From NCBI RefSeq assembly GCF_027922185.1, contig NZ_BSFE01000015.1:3570-67569 (forward strand): a stretch of 64,000 bases of DNA, written 5' to 3'. Positions 26,471 through 38,670 of the stretch are shown here, in pieces; positions within the stretch are counted from its first letter, which is position 1, and each line of letters begins with the position of its first letter. The notes below the pieces were generated by a model. It was not told where the DNA came from. It saw nothing but the letters and a program-made list of their open reading frames with translations, and made no database searches. Both the position numbers and the translations under genes were made by a program. The stretch is from Maricaulis virginensis (GTDB lineage Bacteria > Pseudomonadota > Alphaproteobacteria > Caulobacterales > Maricaulaceae).

Positions 26471-28777
26471 TCAGACCTCTTCCTTCTTGCTCTTCTTGGC
26501 GTTGCGCGGCAGCAGCCGGTCGCCCGGCGTGATATGGAAGTCGAGCCGGTCCTTGTCGGCCGGATCGATATCAACCTTCACCAGACCGCCTTTTTTCAGC
26601 TCGCCGAACAGGATCTGGTCGGCCAGCGGCTTCTTGATGTGCTCCTGGATGACCCGGGCCAGCGGACGGGCACCGAAGCGGCTGTCATAGCCGCGCTCGG
26701 ACAGCCAGGCCGTCGCTTCCGGCGTCAGTTCGAAGGTCACGCCGCGATCGATCAGCTGGGCTTCCAGCTGCAGGACGAACTTCTCGACGACGCGGCCGAT
26801 CGTGTCGCTGGACAGCGGTTCGAACGGAATGACGGCATCGAGACGGTTGCGGAATTCCGGGGTGAACAGGCGTTCCACCGCGGCATCGGCCTCGTCCGTC
26901 TTCTTGGCGGCATTGAAACCGATCGACTCTTTTTGCGCATCGGCGGCGCCCGCATTCGTGGTCATCACCAGGATGACATTGCGGAAGTCCACCTTCTTGC
27001 CGTTCGAGTCGGTCAGCGTGCCGTTATCCATCACCTGCAGGAGGATGTTGAACAGGTCCGGGTGCGCCTTCTCGATCTCGTCGAGCAGCAGCACGGAATG
27101 CGGATGCTGGTCGACGGCATCGGTCAGGAGACCGCCCTGGTCGAAACCGACATAGCCCGGAGGCGCGCCGATCAGCCGCGAAACAGCGTGACGCTCCATG
27201 TATTCGGACATGTCGAACCGGTGCAGCTCGACACCCATGATGTCGGCCAGCTGCTTGGTCACCTCGGTCTTGCCGACGCCCGTGGGGCCGGAGAAGAGGT
27301 AGCAGCCGATCGGCTTGTTGGGCTCGCGCAGGCCGGCGCGGGACAGCTTGATCGCCGTTGCCAGCTTCTCGATCGCCGCGTCCTGGCCGAACACGACATG
27401 GCTCAGATCGGTCTCCAGATTCTTCAGCGACTGCTCGTCATCCTTGGACACCGTCTTCGGCGGGATGCGGGCCATGGTCGCGACCACGGCTTCGACTTCC
27501 TTCACACCGATCGTCTTCTTGCGCTTGGACACGGGCTGCAGGCGCATCTGGGCACCGGCCTCGTCGATCACGTCGATCGCCTTGTCCGGCAGTTTGCGGT
27601 CGCCCATGTAGCGCGAGGACAGTTCCACGGCCGATTTCAGCGCCTCATTGGTGAAGCGCACATCGTGGAAGTCCTCGAAATAGGACTTCAGGCCCTGCAG
27701 GATCTTGATGGCGTCGGGCACGGACGGTTCGGACACGTCGATCTTCTGGAAGCGCCGCGCCAGGGCCCGGTCCTTCTCGAAGTGCTGACGGTATTCCTTG
27801 TAGGTCGTCGAGCCCATGCAGCGCAGACCGCCCGACTGAAGCGCCGGCTTCAGCAGGTTGGAGGCGTCCATGGCGCCGCCGGAGGTCGCGCCCGCACCGA
27901 TCACGGTGTGGATCTCGTCGATGAACAGGACGGCATTGTCCTTGTCCTCGAGTTCCTTGACGACCTGCTTCACGCGCTCCTCGAAATCGCCGCGATAGCG
28001 GGTACCCGCCAAGAGCGAGCCCATGTCGAGCGAGTAGATCGTTGCACCGGCCAGCACGTCGGGAACGGCGTTCTCGACGATCTTGCGGGCAATGCCTTCG
28101 GCGATGGCCGTCTTGCCGACGCCGGGATCGCCGACGAGCAGCGGATTGTTCTTGCGGCGGCGGACCAGGACCTGGATGCAGCGCTCCACCTCGGCATCGC
28201 GGCCGATCAGCGGATCCACCCCGCCCTTGCGCGCCTTGTCATTGAGATTGACGCAATAGGCGGTCAGCGCGTCGCCGTCCTTCTGGGGTTCCTCGGCCTC
28301 TTCGGTGCCACGCACGGCGCGCTCTTCGGACGTGCCCGGCTTGCGGCCGATGCCGTGGGAGATGAAGTTCACCGCGTCGTAGCGCGTCATGTCGCGCTCG
28401 GCGAGGAAATAGGCCGCGTGGCTCTCGCGTTCGGCAAACAGGGCCACCAGCACGTTTGCGCCTGTCACTTCCTCGCGTCCGGCATTCTGGACGTGGATGA
28501 CGGCGCGCTGGATCACGCGCTGGAAGCCAGCCGTCGGCTTGGCGTCCTCGTCATCATCGACGACCAGTTCGGACAATTCGCTGTCGACATATTCGGTCAG
28601 GGTGGCGCGAAGCTCATCCAGATCGACATCGCACGCCTTCATCACGGCGCTGGCGTCCTGATCGTCCACGAGCGCGAGGAGAAGGTGCTCCAGGGTGGCA
28701 AATTCGTGCCCACGCTCATTGGCGTAGCCCAGAGCGCGGTGCAGGCTGTCTTCGAGATCTGAAGAGAATGAGGGCAC
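26471..28777 (-). CDS. clpA: ATP-dependent Clp protease ATP-binding subunit ClpA
   Basis: A 768-residue AAA+ unfoldase that feeds N-degron and other substrates into ClpP. The N-domain begins PSFSSDLEDSLHRALGYAN. Two AAA+ modules carry Walker A GDPGVGKTAIAEG and GPTGVGKTEVTKQ, with Walker B FIDEIH and LLDEIEKAH. The ClpP-docking loop is IGFNAA. Two consecutive GTG codons (28780 and 28777) can start it; 28777 gives the family-typical MPSFS and better spacing (eight bases) from AAGGA. clpS ends four bases upstream. Confidence 0.96.
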   Translation of the reverse strand: MPSFSSDLEDSLHRALGYANERGHEFATLEHLLLALVDDQDASAVMKACDVDLDELRATLTEYVDSELSELVVDDDEDAKPTAGFQRVIQRAVIHVQNAGREEVTGANVLVALFAERESHAAYFLAERDMTRYDAVNFISHGIGRKPGTSEERAVRGTEEAEEPQKDGDALTAYCVNLNDKARKGGVDPLIGRDAEVERCIQVLVRRRKNNPLLVGDPGVGKTAIAEGIARKIVENAVPDVLAGATIYSLDMGSLLAGTRYRGDFEERVKQVVKELEDKDNAVLFIDEIHTVIGAGATSGGAMDASNLLKPALQSGGLRCMGSTTYKEYRQHFEKDRALARRFQKIDVSEPSVPDAIKILQGLKSYFEDFHDVRFTNEALKSAVELSSRYMGDRKLPDKAIDVIDEAGAQMRLQPVSKRKKTIGVKEVEAVVATMARIPPKTVSKDDEQSLKNLETDLSHVVFGQDAAIEKLATAIKLSRAGLREPNKPIGCYLFSGPTGVGKTEVTKQLADIMGVELHRFDMSEYMERHAVSRLIGAPPGYVGFDQGGLLTDAVDQHPHSVLLLDEIEKAHPDLFNILLQVMDNGTLTDSNGKKVDFRNVILVMTTNAGAADAQKESIGFNAAKKTDEADAAVERLFTPEFRNRLDAVIPFEPLSSDTIGRVVEKFVLQLEAQLIDRGVTFELTPEATAWLSERGYDSRFGARPLARVIQEHIKKPLADQILFGELKKGGLVKVDIDPADKDRLDFHITPGDRLLPRNAKKSKKEEV

Positions 28778-28781
28778 CACT

Positions 28782-29111
28782 CTATTCCTTTTCCATTGTG
28801 CACTGGAGCGGGTGTTGGGCCCGCCGTGCGGCGTCCATGACCTGGGCTACCTTGGTTTCGGCAACCTCGTACGTGTACACGCCGCACATACCGACCCCGT
28901 TCTGATGTACATGCAGCATGATTCTCGCTGCATCCTCGGGCGATTTTCGGAATATCCGGACGAGAACCTCGACCACGAATTCCATCGGCGTGTAGTCGTC
29001 ATTTAGTAAGAGAACACGGTAAAGCGAAGGTTTCTTGGTCGCCGGACGCGTCTTCGTGGCAAGGCCAGTGCCCTCTTCTTCGCCCGCATCTTCATGATTT
29101 CGTTCGGTCAT
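28782..29111 (-). CDS. clpS: ATP-dependent Clp protease adaptor ClpS
   Basis: A 109-residue N-recognin that delivers N-degron proteins to ClpA. The core is typical: YRVLLLNDDYTPMEFVVEVL, MLHVHQNGVGMCGVYTYEVAETK. The N-terminal 28 residues are charged and flexible, which matches the extension that ClpS uses to engage ClpA. The stop lies four bases before the clpA start, so the two are co-translated. Confidence 0.97.
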   Translation of the reverse strand: MTERNHEDAGEEEGTGLATKTRPATKKPSLYRVLLLNDDYTPMEFVVEVLVRIFRKSPEDAARIMLHVHQNGVGMCGVYTYEVAETKVAQVMDAARRAQHPLQCTMEKE

Positions 29112-29452
29112 ATTTTAATCGTACTCGGTTATTCATCGCGGCCCCGAATGCAGTTCGGGGGGCCGGTGGCACAGGACGCTCGACGCGGCCGGGACCGCGT
29201 ACCGGGCGAAAAGATAGCACGGCGGCCAATTTCTTTCTTCCCGTTTCGTCCGCGAGGACATAAGAAGAAGGCCCCTCAATTTACAGGGGAACCACCGGTT
29301 CGATATCAGGCCCGGTCGGGGAGGACAGGCCTCCGGCACCCGGAAAACCGGGGTCGAGGCTACAGGGCGAGAACCCGTAGACGCAAGCCATGGCTGGCGT
29401 TCCGCCCCAAGAATAACGGCTTTTCAGCCGATCTATCCACAGGCGGGATGAC
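29112..29452. other. Non-coding stretch upstream of clpS
   Basis: Between the clpS start and the phasin terminator I see no convincing gene or tRNA. The short open frames here have atypical composition and no ribosome site. It presumably holds the clpS-clpA promoter; several C/G-rich inverted segments occur but none is clear enough to name. Confidence 0.4.
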
Positions 29453-29488
29453 CCGAAAAAAATGGGCCCGGTGAAGATCACCGGGCCC
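29453..29488 (-). terminator. Rho-independent terminator after phasin gene
   Basis: Perfect 11-bp arms GGGCCCGGTGA (29464-29474) and TCACCGGGCCC (29478-29488) with a three-base loop. Read on the minus strand, the hairpin is followed by ATTTTTTT, so it terminates the phasin transcript. Confidence 0.88.
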
Positions 29489-29520
29489 AGTCGGGGAGGA
29501 AAACTTGATTCGCCGGAGTG

Positions 29521-30189
29521 TCAGCGCTGTGCTTGCGCGAGTTCCACGGCGGCCGAGACGCGTGCGTTGAGCGGCTTCAGCGTGTCCTTGAAAACGTCCG
29601 AGAACAGGTCGGTCGTCTTGTTCAGCTCGGCGAGGTAGTTGTCCATCGCCGTCTTGGTGAACTGGGACTGGATCTCGAAGATCTCCTGGACCGACTTCGC
29701 CGAGGCGAACGCCTTCGTCGCGGTGACGCTGTCTTCCATGAAGGATTTGGCGTAGGTCACGGCGTTCGTGTTCGCGGTCTCGAAGCCCTTGCCGGCGACC
29801 GTGGCGGACGCGATCATCGCGTCGACGGTTTCCTTGTGGAAATTGCTCGCTTCGGTGACGGACTTCAGGGTCTTCTCGAAACCTTCCTTGAGCGCTTCAT
29901 TGCTCGCGGTGGTCATGCTTTCGATGGTCTGGTTCATGGGATTGCTCGCTTTCGTGCGGGCTGCAGCCTGGGGCGCCGGCTTGGCAGCTTTCTTGACCTT
30001 GGCGGGCTTGGATTTCGGCGCCGCCGGCTTGCCGACCGTCTTCTCCGGCGCTGCGGCTTTCGCCGGAGCCGCCTTGGAAGACGCCTTGACCGGTTTCACC
30101 GTCTCCGGCGCTGCCTTGGGCGCAGCCGGGGCGTCCGCTTGAACAGCGGAAGCTTTGGTGCCGGTCGTCTGGATCTTGTCGTCGGTCAT
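29521..30189 (-). CDS. Phasin family protein
   Basis: A 222-residue protein. The first 85 residues are Ala/Lys/Pro-rich and resemble histone-like or DNA-binding tails (PKSKPAKVKKAAKPAPQAAA). The rest is an amphipathic helical phasin domain: EALKEGFEKTLKSVTEASNF, KSVQEIFEIQSQFTKTAMDN. Phasins coat polyhydroxyalkanoate granules. The basic tail, as in PhaF/PhaM-type phasins, could link granules to the nucleoid, though that is inference. It is divergent from the D,D-carboxypeptidase gene and ends in a strong terminator. Confidence 0.9.
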   Translation of the reverse strand: MTDDKIQTTGTKASAVQADAPAAPKAAPETVKPVKASSKAAPAKAAAPEKTVGKPAAPKSKPAKVKKAAKPAPQAAARTKASNPMNQTIESMTTASNEALKEGFEKTLKSVTEASNFHKETVDAMIASATVAGKGFETANTNAVTYAKSFMEDSVTATKAFASAKSVQEIFEIQSQFTKTAMDNYLAELNKTTDLFSDVFKDTLKPLNARVSAAVELAQAQR

Positions 30190-30264
30190 GGTTCAAACTT
30201 GTGTTGCAACCGCTCTTCGCAGTCGCAGCAAACATAGTCGGCGCACCGGTCGTCGTCAAGCGAT

Positions 30265-30283
30265 TTTTGTGCACCGCACAAAA
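30265..30283. promoter_or_regulatory. Palindrome upstream of phasin gene, candidate PhaR-type operator
   Basis: TTTTGTGC (30265-30272) and GCACAAAA (30276-30283) are perfect 8-bp inverted arms with spacer ACC, 76 bases upstream of the phasin start and 66 bases before the divergent dac start. Phasin genes in alphaproteobacteria are commonly repressed by PhaR, which binds TGC/GCA-containing repeats. Assignment to PhaR is inference. Confidence 0.5.
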
Positions 30284-30348
30284 GTGTCGTAATTCCTGAT
30301 GAGACGGGCTTAACCAGCTGGAAACGGCCTTGCGAGACAGTGCGGGCC

Positions 30349-31650
30349 ATGGTTACCGCACGCCGCCTTCTCCTGAGCCTCCTGGCCCTGGCCGCCCTGC
30401 TGCTGGCCACGCCGGACAACGCCCATGCCGACACGTCGCGCTATGCCGCCTTCGTGGTCGATGAAAACTCAGGCGTCGTGCTGCATTCACGCCGCTCGGA
30501 AGCCGCGCGATATCCCGCCTCGCTGACCAAGATGATGACGCTCTACATGCTGTTCGACGCCATCGAACAGGGCGAGATCGGGCTGAACGACCAGATCCGC
30601 GTCTCGGCCAATGCCGCCAATGCCGTGCCCTCCCGGCTCGGCTTCACGGCCGGCGACACGATCAGTGTGGAAGACGCGATCGGCGCGCTCGTGGTGAAAA
30701 GCGCCAATGACGTCGCCGTTGCCGTCGGCGAGCGCCTGGGCGGCGGCGAGAGCCGGTTTGCCGAGATGATGACGCAGACCGCGCGCGAGCTGGGCCTGGA
30801 GAACACGACCTTCCGCAATGCTTCCGGCCTGCCCGACCGGCGCCAGACCACCACCGCCCGCGACATGGCCCGCCTGGCTGTCGCCCTGCACCGCGATTTC
30901 CCGGACTATTTCGAGTATTTCAACACCGAGAGCTTCCGCTGGAACGGCCGCACCTACCGCAATCACAACACGCTGGTCGGCCGCGTCGCGGGCGTTGACG
31001 GTCTCAAGACCGGCTATATCCGCGCCTCCGGCTTCAACGTCGTCGTGTCGGCCGAGCGCGGCGAGCACCGCCTCGTCGCCGTCGTCATGGGCGGGCCCAG
31101 CGCCGCCTCCCGCGATGCCCATGCCGAAGAGCTGATCGAGGCCGCCTTTGCCACCCTGGAGCAGCGCGAGGATACCCGCCTGTTCGCCGCCCTCTCCTCG
31201 CCGCGCATCTCGCCGATGCGTCAGCAGGAGCTGATCGCCATCGATGTCGCCGCGCTTCATCTTGCCGCGCCGACGGACGTCGGTTCCGGCCAGACGGCCC
31301 CGCCGGTCCAGGTCGTGCTGGCCGATGAGGACGAGCTGCAGGCGCCCGTGACGCAGCAGGCCGCGCCCGCCCGCCCGGCGACGGCCGAGCCGGATCTTCT
31401 GCGCGGCGCCTGGTCGGTCCAGGTCGGTGCCTATAATTCCGCCGATGCCGCCCACCAGCAATTGCAGCGCGTCACCGGCTTCTCCCTGGCGCTCAATGCC
31501 GCCCAGCCGGCGGCCCGCGCCGTCGATGTTGCCGGCGACCGCCTGTGGCGCGCGCGTTTCGAGGCCCTGACCGAGACCGAGGCGCGCCGCGCCTGCAACG
31601 ATCTCTCCGCCCGCAGCCAGGCCTGTTTCACGGTCGCTCCGGGCCGCTGA
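30349..31650 (+). CDS. D-alanyl-D-alanine carboxypeptidase (PBP5/6-like) with SPOR domain
   Basis: A 433-residue secreted S11 peptidase that trims the terminal D-Ala of peptidoglycan stems. A signal peptide (about 1-27, ending AHA) precedes SxxK in YPASLTKM, SAN in VKSANDVA and KTG in GLKTGYIRAS. After a Pro/Gln-rich linker, the last 70 residues (SVQVGAYNSADAAHQQLQRV and following) form a SPOR domain that would bind denuded septal glycan and target the enzyme to the division site. ATG 30349 is used; an in-frame GTG at 30340 is also possible. Confidence 0.94.
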   Translation: MVTARRLLLSLLALAALLLATPDNAHADTSRYAAFVVDENSGVVLHSRRSEAARYPASLTKMMTLYMLFDAIEQGEIGLNDQIRVSANAANAVPSRLGFTAGDTISVEDAIGALVVKSANDVAVAVGERLGGGESRFAEMMTQTARELGLENTTFRNASGLPDRRQTTTARDMARLAVALHRDFPDYFEYFNTESFRWNGRTYRNHNTLVGRVAGVDGLKTGYIRASGFNVVVSAERGEHRLVAVVMGGPSAASRDAHAEELIEAAFATLEQREDTRLFAALSSPRISPMRQQELIAIDVAALHLAAPTDVGSGQTAPPVQVVLADEDELQAPVTQQAAPARPATAEPDLLRGAWSVQVGAYNSADAAHQQLQRVTGFSLALNAAQPAARAVDVAGDRLWRARFEALTETEARRACNDLSARSQACFTVAPGR

Positions 31651-31788
31651 CCCTGCCCTTTCAACGCCCGTCCTGTGCGGCGGGCTGGAATCTTTGCGTC
31701 GGTTGACACAACCTGCCGGACCGAACACTTTCGCGCGCCTTGGCTGCCGCCCGGCGGCCCACAGCCTCATGTCTGGACGCAAATGCCG

Positions 31789-34413
<2,625 letters not shown>

Positions 34414-34418
34414 AGCGG

Positions 34419-36689
34419 ATGGCCGGCGACACGCATAACCAAGCCGGCTCCCTGCGCGAGGCGGTGATCGAAGCCATCAAGCTGGGCGAAGGCGCGTTCG
34501 GCAAGCGCGAGATCGCGCGAGCGCTCAAGCTGAAGGGCACCGACGCCAAGCGCGATCTGAAGGACGCGCTGGCGGCGCTGGAAGCGGATGGCGCCATCAA
34601 GCGCACCGCCTCGAAGACCTATGCCCTGGCCGGCGCCCTGCCCTCGGTCACCGTGGTCGAGATCACCGATCGCGACAATGATGGCGAGCTGCTGGCCGAA
34701 CCGGTGCGTCCCGATCGCGACGCCCCGCCGATCCGCCTGGCCCCCGGCGAAGGGGCCGGCGGCAAGGGCGAGCCGGCGCTGGGCATCGGCGACAAGGCGC
34801 TGGTGCGCCTGACACCGGACAATGAGGGCGGCTATGAAGCCCGCCTGATCAAGCGCCTGGGCCAGAGCGCCCACAAGCTTCTGTGCGTGCTGCGCAAGCC
34901 GAAATCCGGACCGATGCGCCTCCTGCCTGTCGACCGCCGCTCGCGCCATGAACTCGTGCCGGCCCGCGGCGAGGCCGAGAAGGCCAATGATGGCGATCTC
35001 GTCCTGTGCCAGCTGGTCAAGGAACGCCGCCACGGCCTCAAGACGGCGCAGATCGTGGAAGTCGTCGGCGATGCCGGCGCGCCCGGCGCCGGCAGCCTGA
35101 TCGCGCTCTATTCCCACGGCGTGCCCCAGGGCTTCTCCGAAGCCGAACAGCGCGAGGCCGACACGGTCAAGCCGGCCACGATGGCCGGCCGCGAGGATAT
35201 CCGGAACCTGCCCCTGATCACGATCGACCCGGAAGACGCCAGGGACCATGACGATGCGGTCTGGGCGGCACCGGACGCGGATCCGAAGAATGCCGGCGGC
35301 TGGCAGGTCATCGTCGCGATTGCCGATGTGGCCGCCTATGTCACGCCGGGCGGCGCGCTCGACCGCGGCGCCTTCAAGCGCGGCAATTCGGTCTATCTGC
35401 CCGACCGCGTCGTGCCGATGCTGCCGGAGCGCCTGTCCAACGATCTGTGCTCGCTGCGCGAGAACGAGGAACGGCCCTGCCTGGCCGTGCGCATGACGTT
35501 CGACAAGCACGGTAACAAGCGCGCCCACCGCTTCCTGCGCGGCTGGATGAAGTCCGCCGCCAAACTGGCCTATCAGGAGGCCCAGGATGCGATCGACGGC
35601 AAGGGCGGCGAGAAGGCCGGCCCGCTGCTGGAGGACGTCCTGAAACCGCTCTGGGGCGCCTATTTCTCGGTCCGCGAAGCGCGCCAGCGCCGCGAACCGC
35701 TGGAGATCGACGCGCCGGAACGCCGGGTCCGGATCGGGCCGGACGGCAAGGTCGCCGGCGTGGAGACCCGCGAACGCTTCGATGCCCACAAGCTGATCGA
35801 GGAGTTCATGATCCAGGCCAATGTCTGCGCGGCCGAAAGCCTGGAAGACAAGCGCACGCCGCTGATCTACCGCGTCCACGAGGAACCCTCGAAAGAGAAG
35901 ATCGACAATCTCGCCGGCTTCCTGCCGACGGTGGGCCTGAAATGGACCCGCGGCGAGCGCGTCGTCACGGGGCGCTTCAACACGCTGCTCGCCCAGGCCA
36001 AGTCCTCCGAACACTACGAGACGATCAACGAGGTCGTGCTGCGCAGCCAGTCGCAGGCGGTGTACGACACAGAGAACCAGGGCCATTTCGGTCTCAATCT
36101 CGACCGCTATGCCCACTTCACCTCGCCGATCCGGCGCTATGCCGACCTCACCGTCCACCGCGCCCTGATCCGCGCCCTCAATCTGGGTCCGGACGGCCAG
36201 ACCGACGAGGAGCGCTCGCGCCTGACCGTGATCGCCGAGGAGATCACCCATTCGGAACGCCGCGCCATGGCGGCCGAACGCGATGCGGTCGACCGATTCA
36301 TCGCGCTCTATCTGGCCGACAAGGTCGGCGGCGAATTCGACGGCCGGATTACCGGCGTGACCCGTTTCGGTGCCTTCGTGCGCCTCAGCGAGACCGGTGC
36401 CGACGGTCTGGTACCGATCAGCCGGCTCGGCGAAGAGCGCTTCGAGCATGACGAGGCCGCCCACGCCCTGGTCGGTCTGCAGACCGGCAGCCGCTATCGC
36501 CTGGGCATGCCGGTCACGGTGCGGATCGAAGAGGCCCAGCCGGTCACCGGCGGCCTGCTGCTGGACATCCTCACCCCGGCCGAGAAGGGCCCTGTGCCCA
36601 AGGGCCGGCGCCGCCAGCATGGCGGCCCGCCCGGCGGGCGCCGTTCCGGCCGTCCCTGGAAACAGGGCCGCAAGGGCAAGCGCAAATGA
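34419..36689 (+). CDS. rnr: Ribonuclease R
   Basis: A 756-residue processive 3'-5' exoribonuclease that degrades structured RNA. It has an N-terminal winged-helix-like region, cold-shock domains, and an RNB catalytic domain with the acidic motif IDPEDARDHDDAVW. The family signature is ...HFTSPIRRYADLTVHR. The C-terminal S1 domain is GRITGVTRFGAFVRLSETGA, followed by a basic tail (RRRQHGGPPGGRRSGRPWKQ). It is five bases after topA and overlaps the Nudix start by four (ATGA). Confidence 0.96.
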   Translation: MAGDTHNQAGSLREAVIEAIKLGEGAFGKREIARALKLKGTDAKRDLKDALAALEADGAIKRTASKTYALAGALPSVTVVEITDRDNDGELLAEPVRPDRDAPPIRLAPGEGAGGKGEPALGIGDKALVRLTPDNEGGYEARLIKRLGQSAHKLLCVLRKPKSGPMRLLPVDRRSRHELVPARGEAEKANDGDLVLCQLVKERRHGLKTAQIVEVVGDAGAPGAGSLIALYSHGVPQGFSEAEQREADTVKPATMAGREDIRNLPLITIDPEDARDHDDAVWAAPDADPKNAGGWQVIVAIADVAAYVTPGGALDRGAFKRGNSVYLPDRVVPMLPERLSNDLCSLRENEERPCLAVRMTFDKHGNKRAHRFLRGWMKSAAKLAYQEAQDAIDGKGGEKAGPLLEDVLKPLWGAYFSVREARQRREPLEIDAPERRVRIGPDGKVAGVETRERFDAHKLIEEFMIQANVCAAESLEDKRTPLIYRVHEEPSKEKIDNLAGFLPTVGLKWTRGERVVTGRFNTLLAQAKSSEHYETINEVVLRSQSQAVYDTENQGHFGLNLDRYAHFTSPIRRYADLTVHRALIRALNLGPDGQTDEERSRLTVIAEEITHSERRAMAAERDAVDRFIALYLADKVGGEFDGRITGVTRFGAFVRLSETGADGLVPISRLGEERFEHDEAAHALVGLQTGSRYRLGMPVTVRIEEAQPVTGGLLLDILTPAEKGPVPKGRRRQHGGPPGGRRSGRPWKQGRKGKRK

Positions 36690-37366
36690 GCGACGAACGC
36701 CGGCGCAGCGATGTTCCGCCAATGCGGCCACGCCTGGCCGCTTCCCTCATCCTCACGCGCGGCCGCGGCGCGCGCACCGAAGTGCTGATGGGGCGCCGCT
36801 CCTCGCGCCATGTCTTCATGCCCAACAAATACGTCTTCCCTGGCGGCCGGGTCGACCGCGCCGACGGTACGGCGCCCTTCGCCCGCGATCTCGACCGCGG
36901 CGTGATGGACATCATGCAGCGCTTTTTGCCCGAACGCCGGGCGCGCGCGGCCGCTGCCGCTGCCGTGCGGGAAACCGCCGAGGAGACCGGCCTGCTGATC
37001 GCCCGCGAAGGGGCCTGCCGCTCGCGTCATGCCAACTGGGCGCCCTTCCGCCGGCACGGCGTGGTGCCGGACCTGGCGCCTCTCTCCCTGATCACCCGCG
37101 CCATCACGCCGCCGGGGCGCACCCGCCGCTTCGACACCTGGTTCTTCACGGCCGACGCCGCCGCCTTGCATGGCGACCGGCCGCCCACGCCCAGTTCGGA
37201 ACTGGAAGACGTGCAATGGGTGCCGCTCGCCGAGGCCCGCGATCTCGACCTGCCCAGCGTGACGCATTTCGTGCTGGACGAGCTGGTCCGCGTACAACCG
37301 CCCCGCCCCGAACCACCCCGCCACATCCGCGACCGCCGCGGCAGGATGTGGGTCGAACCGCTTTAG
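36686..37366 (+). CDS. Nudix hydrolase (NUDT19-like, extended Nudix box)
   Basis: A 226-residue protein. The Nudix helix RETAEETGLL is present, but more than 40 residues separate it from the glycine-rich strand YVFPGGRVDRADG, as in the NUDT7/NUDT19 (RP2-like) branch that often acts on CoA derivatives; the actual substrate is not evident. The start overlaps the rnr stop (ATGA), suggesting coupling. The C-terminus is Pro/Arg-rich. Confidence 0.88.
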   Translation: MSDERRRSDVPPMRPRLAASLILTRGRGARTEVLMGRRSSRHVFMPNKYVFPGGRVDRADGTAPFARDLDRGVMDIMQRFLPERRARAAAAAAVRETAEETGLLIAREGACRSRHANWAPFRRHGVVPDLAPLSLITRAITPPGRTRRFDTWFFTADAAALHGDRPPTPSSELEDVQWVPLAEARDLDLPSVTHFVLDELVRVQPPRPEPPRHIRDRRGRMWVEPL

Positions 37367-37569
37367 CTGGCCGCTTGTTGGTTGGCCGCTGCCGCGGCCG
37401 CCCATATTTGTTTGTGGATTTTGGCGACTGCGCTCTAGATGTGAGTTCTCATAAGATTTTTTCAGCCCTTCCTTCAACTGGAAGCATCACAACAATCACT
37501 CCCAAGACTTCACACTGGCGACAGTCTTGTAAAAGACTTGAATCTAATTCGGAGCTTAGGTGCATTCCA
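37367..37569. other. AT-richer non-coding stretch at left side of inserted gene
   Basis: No gene recognised. Base composition shifts visibly from the GC-rich Nudix gene to AT-richer sequence at about 37400 and stays so to about 38760. No terminal inverted repeats, attachment-site duplication or tRNA fragment could be identified by eye. Confidence 0.4.
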
Positions 37570-38670
37570 TCAAAGTACTTTTCGTTCAACGACACCGATC
37601 AATTTCTCGATAAAATGCGCAAAATCATCCAAAGTTTCGACCACAGGACTACCTTGGACAATCTCCGATTGATCGAAGGTTATAGAAATGTTTGCTCTGA
37701 CCTCTTCTTGAAGGCCAGATGGAGAGCGATAGAATTCCACGTTATCGGTCAACGGCATGATGATTTGGGCCTTGTCGGGTATGCCCCAATCAGTACGGAA
37801 AGGACGACCGCCACCACCAAGTCTAAATGTCCCATCTGGCCCGACGAACATCCCGGGCATGGTATAGCGTATCAACGTCACGGCATGCGCGGCACTTACC
37901 GGAAGGATGCCATCATGCTTATCGAGAATATCTAATTGGTGGAGGAGCCAAAGACGGCGATTTCCTCCCCGGTACGGCTTCAGCCGAAATATGAGTCGTT
38001 CAACCTTCGTGCTGACGCCGGCTATTCTTTTGCGAACAAAACTCTCATAGCCCTCTCCGCTCGTGGCGATAGGGAAACCTTGCATGCCTTTGGGGAAATT
38101 GCTGTTGTGCCGTATCAAGGTGCAGACAAGCTGATCGAGCGCGGCTCGCAGGTTGTGAACGGCATCCCCGAGAATCGCGCTTAACTCGACCGGAACGCTT
38201 TTGTGGACGCGCAAGCGATAAACATTCTCGCCTGTTTGAGAGTCCACCTCGTGAACGAGCTCATAAGGCTCACTTTCAAAAAACTCCCTGATAGTGATCT
38301 TCAATTCGTTGATGTGGCGTTTCGCCCATTCAAGTTTCAGCTTTGGGCCCAATAGAGGGTCATCTTTTTTTCGTTCAGACGGCGCGCCACGCAGTGGCTG
38401 TGGAGCCTGCTCTTCAATCAAAGGCTCCGGAGGGGCGATTATCGCAAGGATCTTTGAAACAGGAATGTCTTCCTGCGGAAGACTTGAAAGAAGTAAGTGA
38501 TGGGTCGTATGCGCAGGGTCCTTAAGAACTCCGACTGGCAAGATGTGTCGCCCGTCAAGCATGTCTACGGGCTCTAATACGTGACCAGGGCTTGTAGCCC
38601 CACGCACCATGTCCGCTTGACTCGCGGTCAACACGATGTGTCGTTCTGTTCGTTCGGAATTAATTGGCAT
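37570..38670 (-). CDS. Hypothetical protein in AT-richer segment, probably horizontally acquired
   Basis: A 366-residue protein (390 if the upstream ATG 38742 is used). I cannot name it. Two parts are visible: an N-terminal 90 residues (IVLTASQADMVRG, then DGRHILPVGVLKDPAHTTHH), and a C-terminal part beginning KLEWAKRHINELKITIREFF, containing ELSAILGDAVHNLRAALDQL. The latter resembles a widespread family of uncharacterised bacterial proteins with a conserved HNLRAALDQL helix. No membrane segment or catalytic motif is evident. Base composition and codon use differ from all neighbours, which suggests transfer. The start is uncertain because no clear ribosome site is present. Confidence 0.65.
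   Translation of the reverse strand: MPINSERTERHIVLTASQADMVRGATSPGHVLEPVDMLDGRHILPVGVLKDPAHTTHHLLLSSLPQEDIPVSKILAIIAPPEPLIEEQAPQPLRGAPSERKKDDPLLGPKLKLEWAKRHINELKITIREFFESEPYELVHEVDSQTGENVYRLRVHKSVPVELSAILGDAVHNLRAALDQLVCTLIRHNSNFPKGMQGFPIATSGEGYESFVRKRIAGVSTKVERLIFRLKPYRGGNRRLWLLHQLDILDKHDGILPVSAAHAVTLIRYTMPGMFVGPDGTFRLGGGGRPFRTDWGIPDKAQIIMPLTDNVEFYRSPSGLQEEVRANISITFDQSEIVQGSPVVETLDDFAHFIEKLIGVVERKVL

Noticed and set aside
26534..28762. Long plus-strand open frame opposite clpA
   Set aside because: Antisense shadow of a certain gene.
29281..29330. GGTTCGATATC segment resembling a tRNA T-arm
   Set aside because: The flanks do not pair and no anticodon or acceptor stem can be formed.
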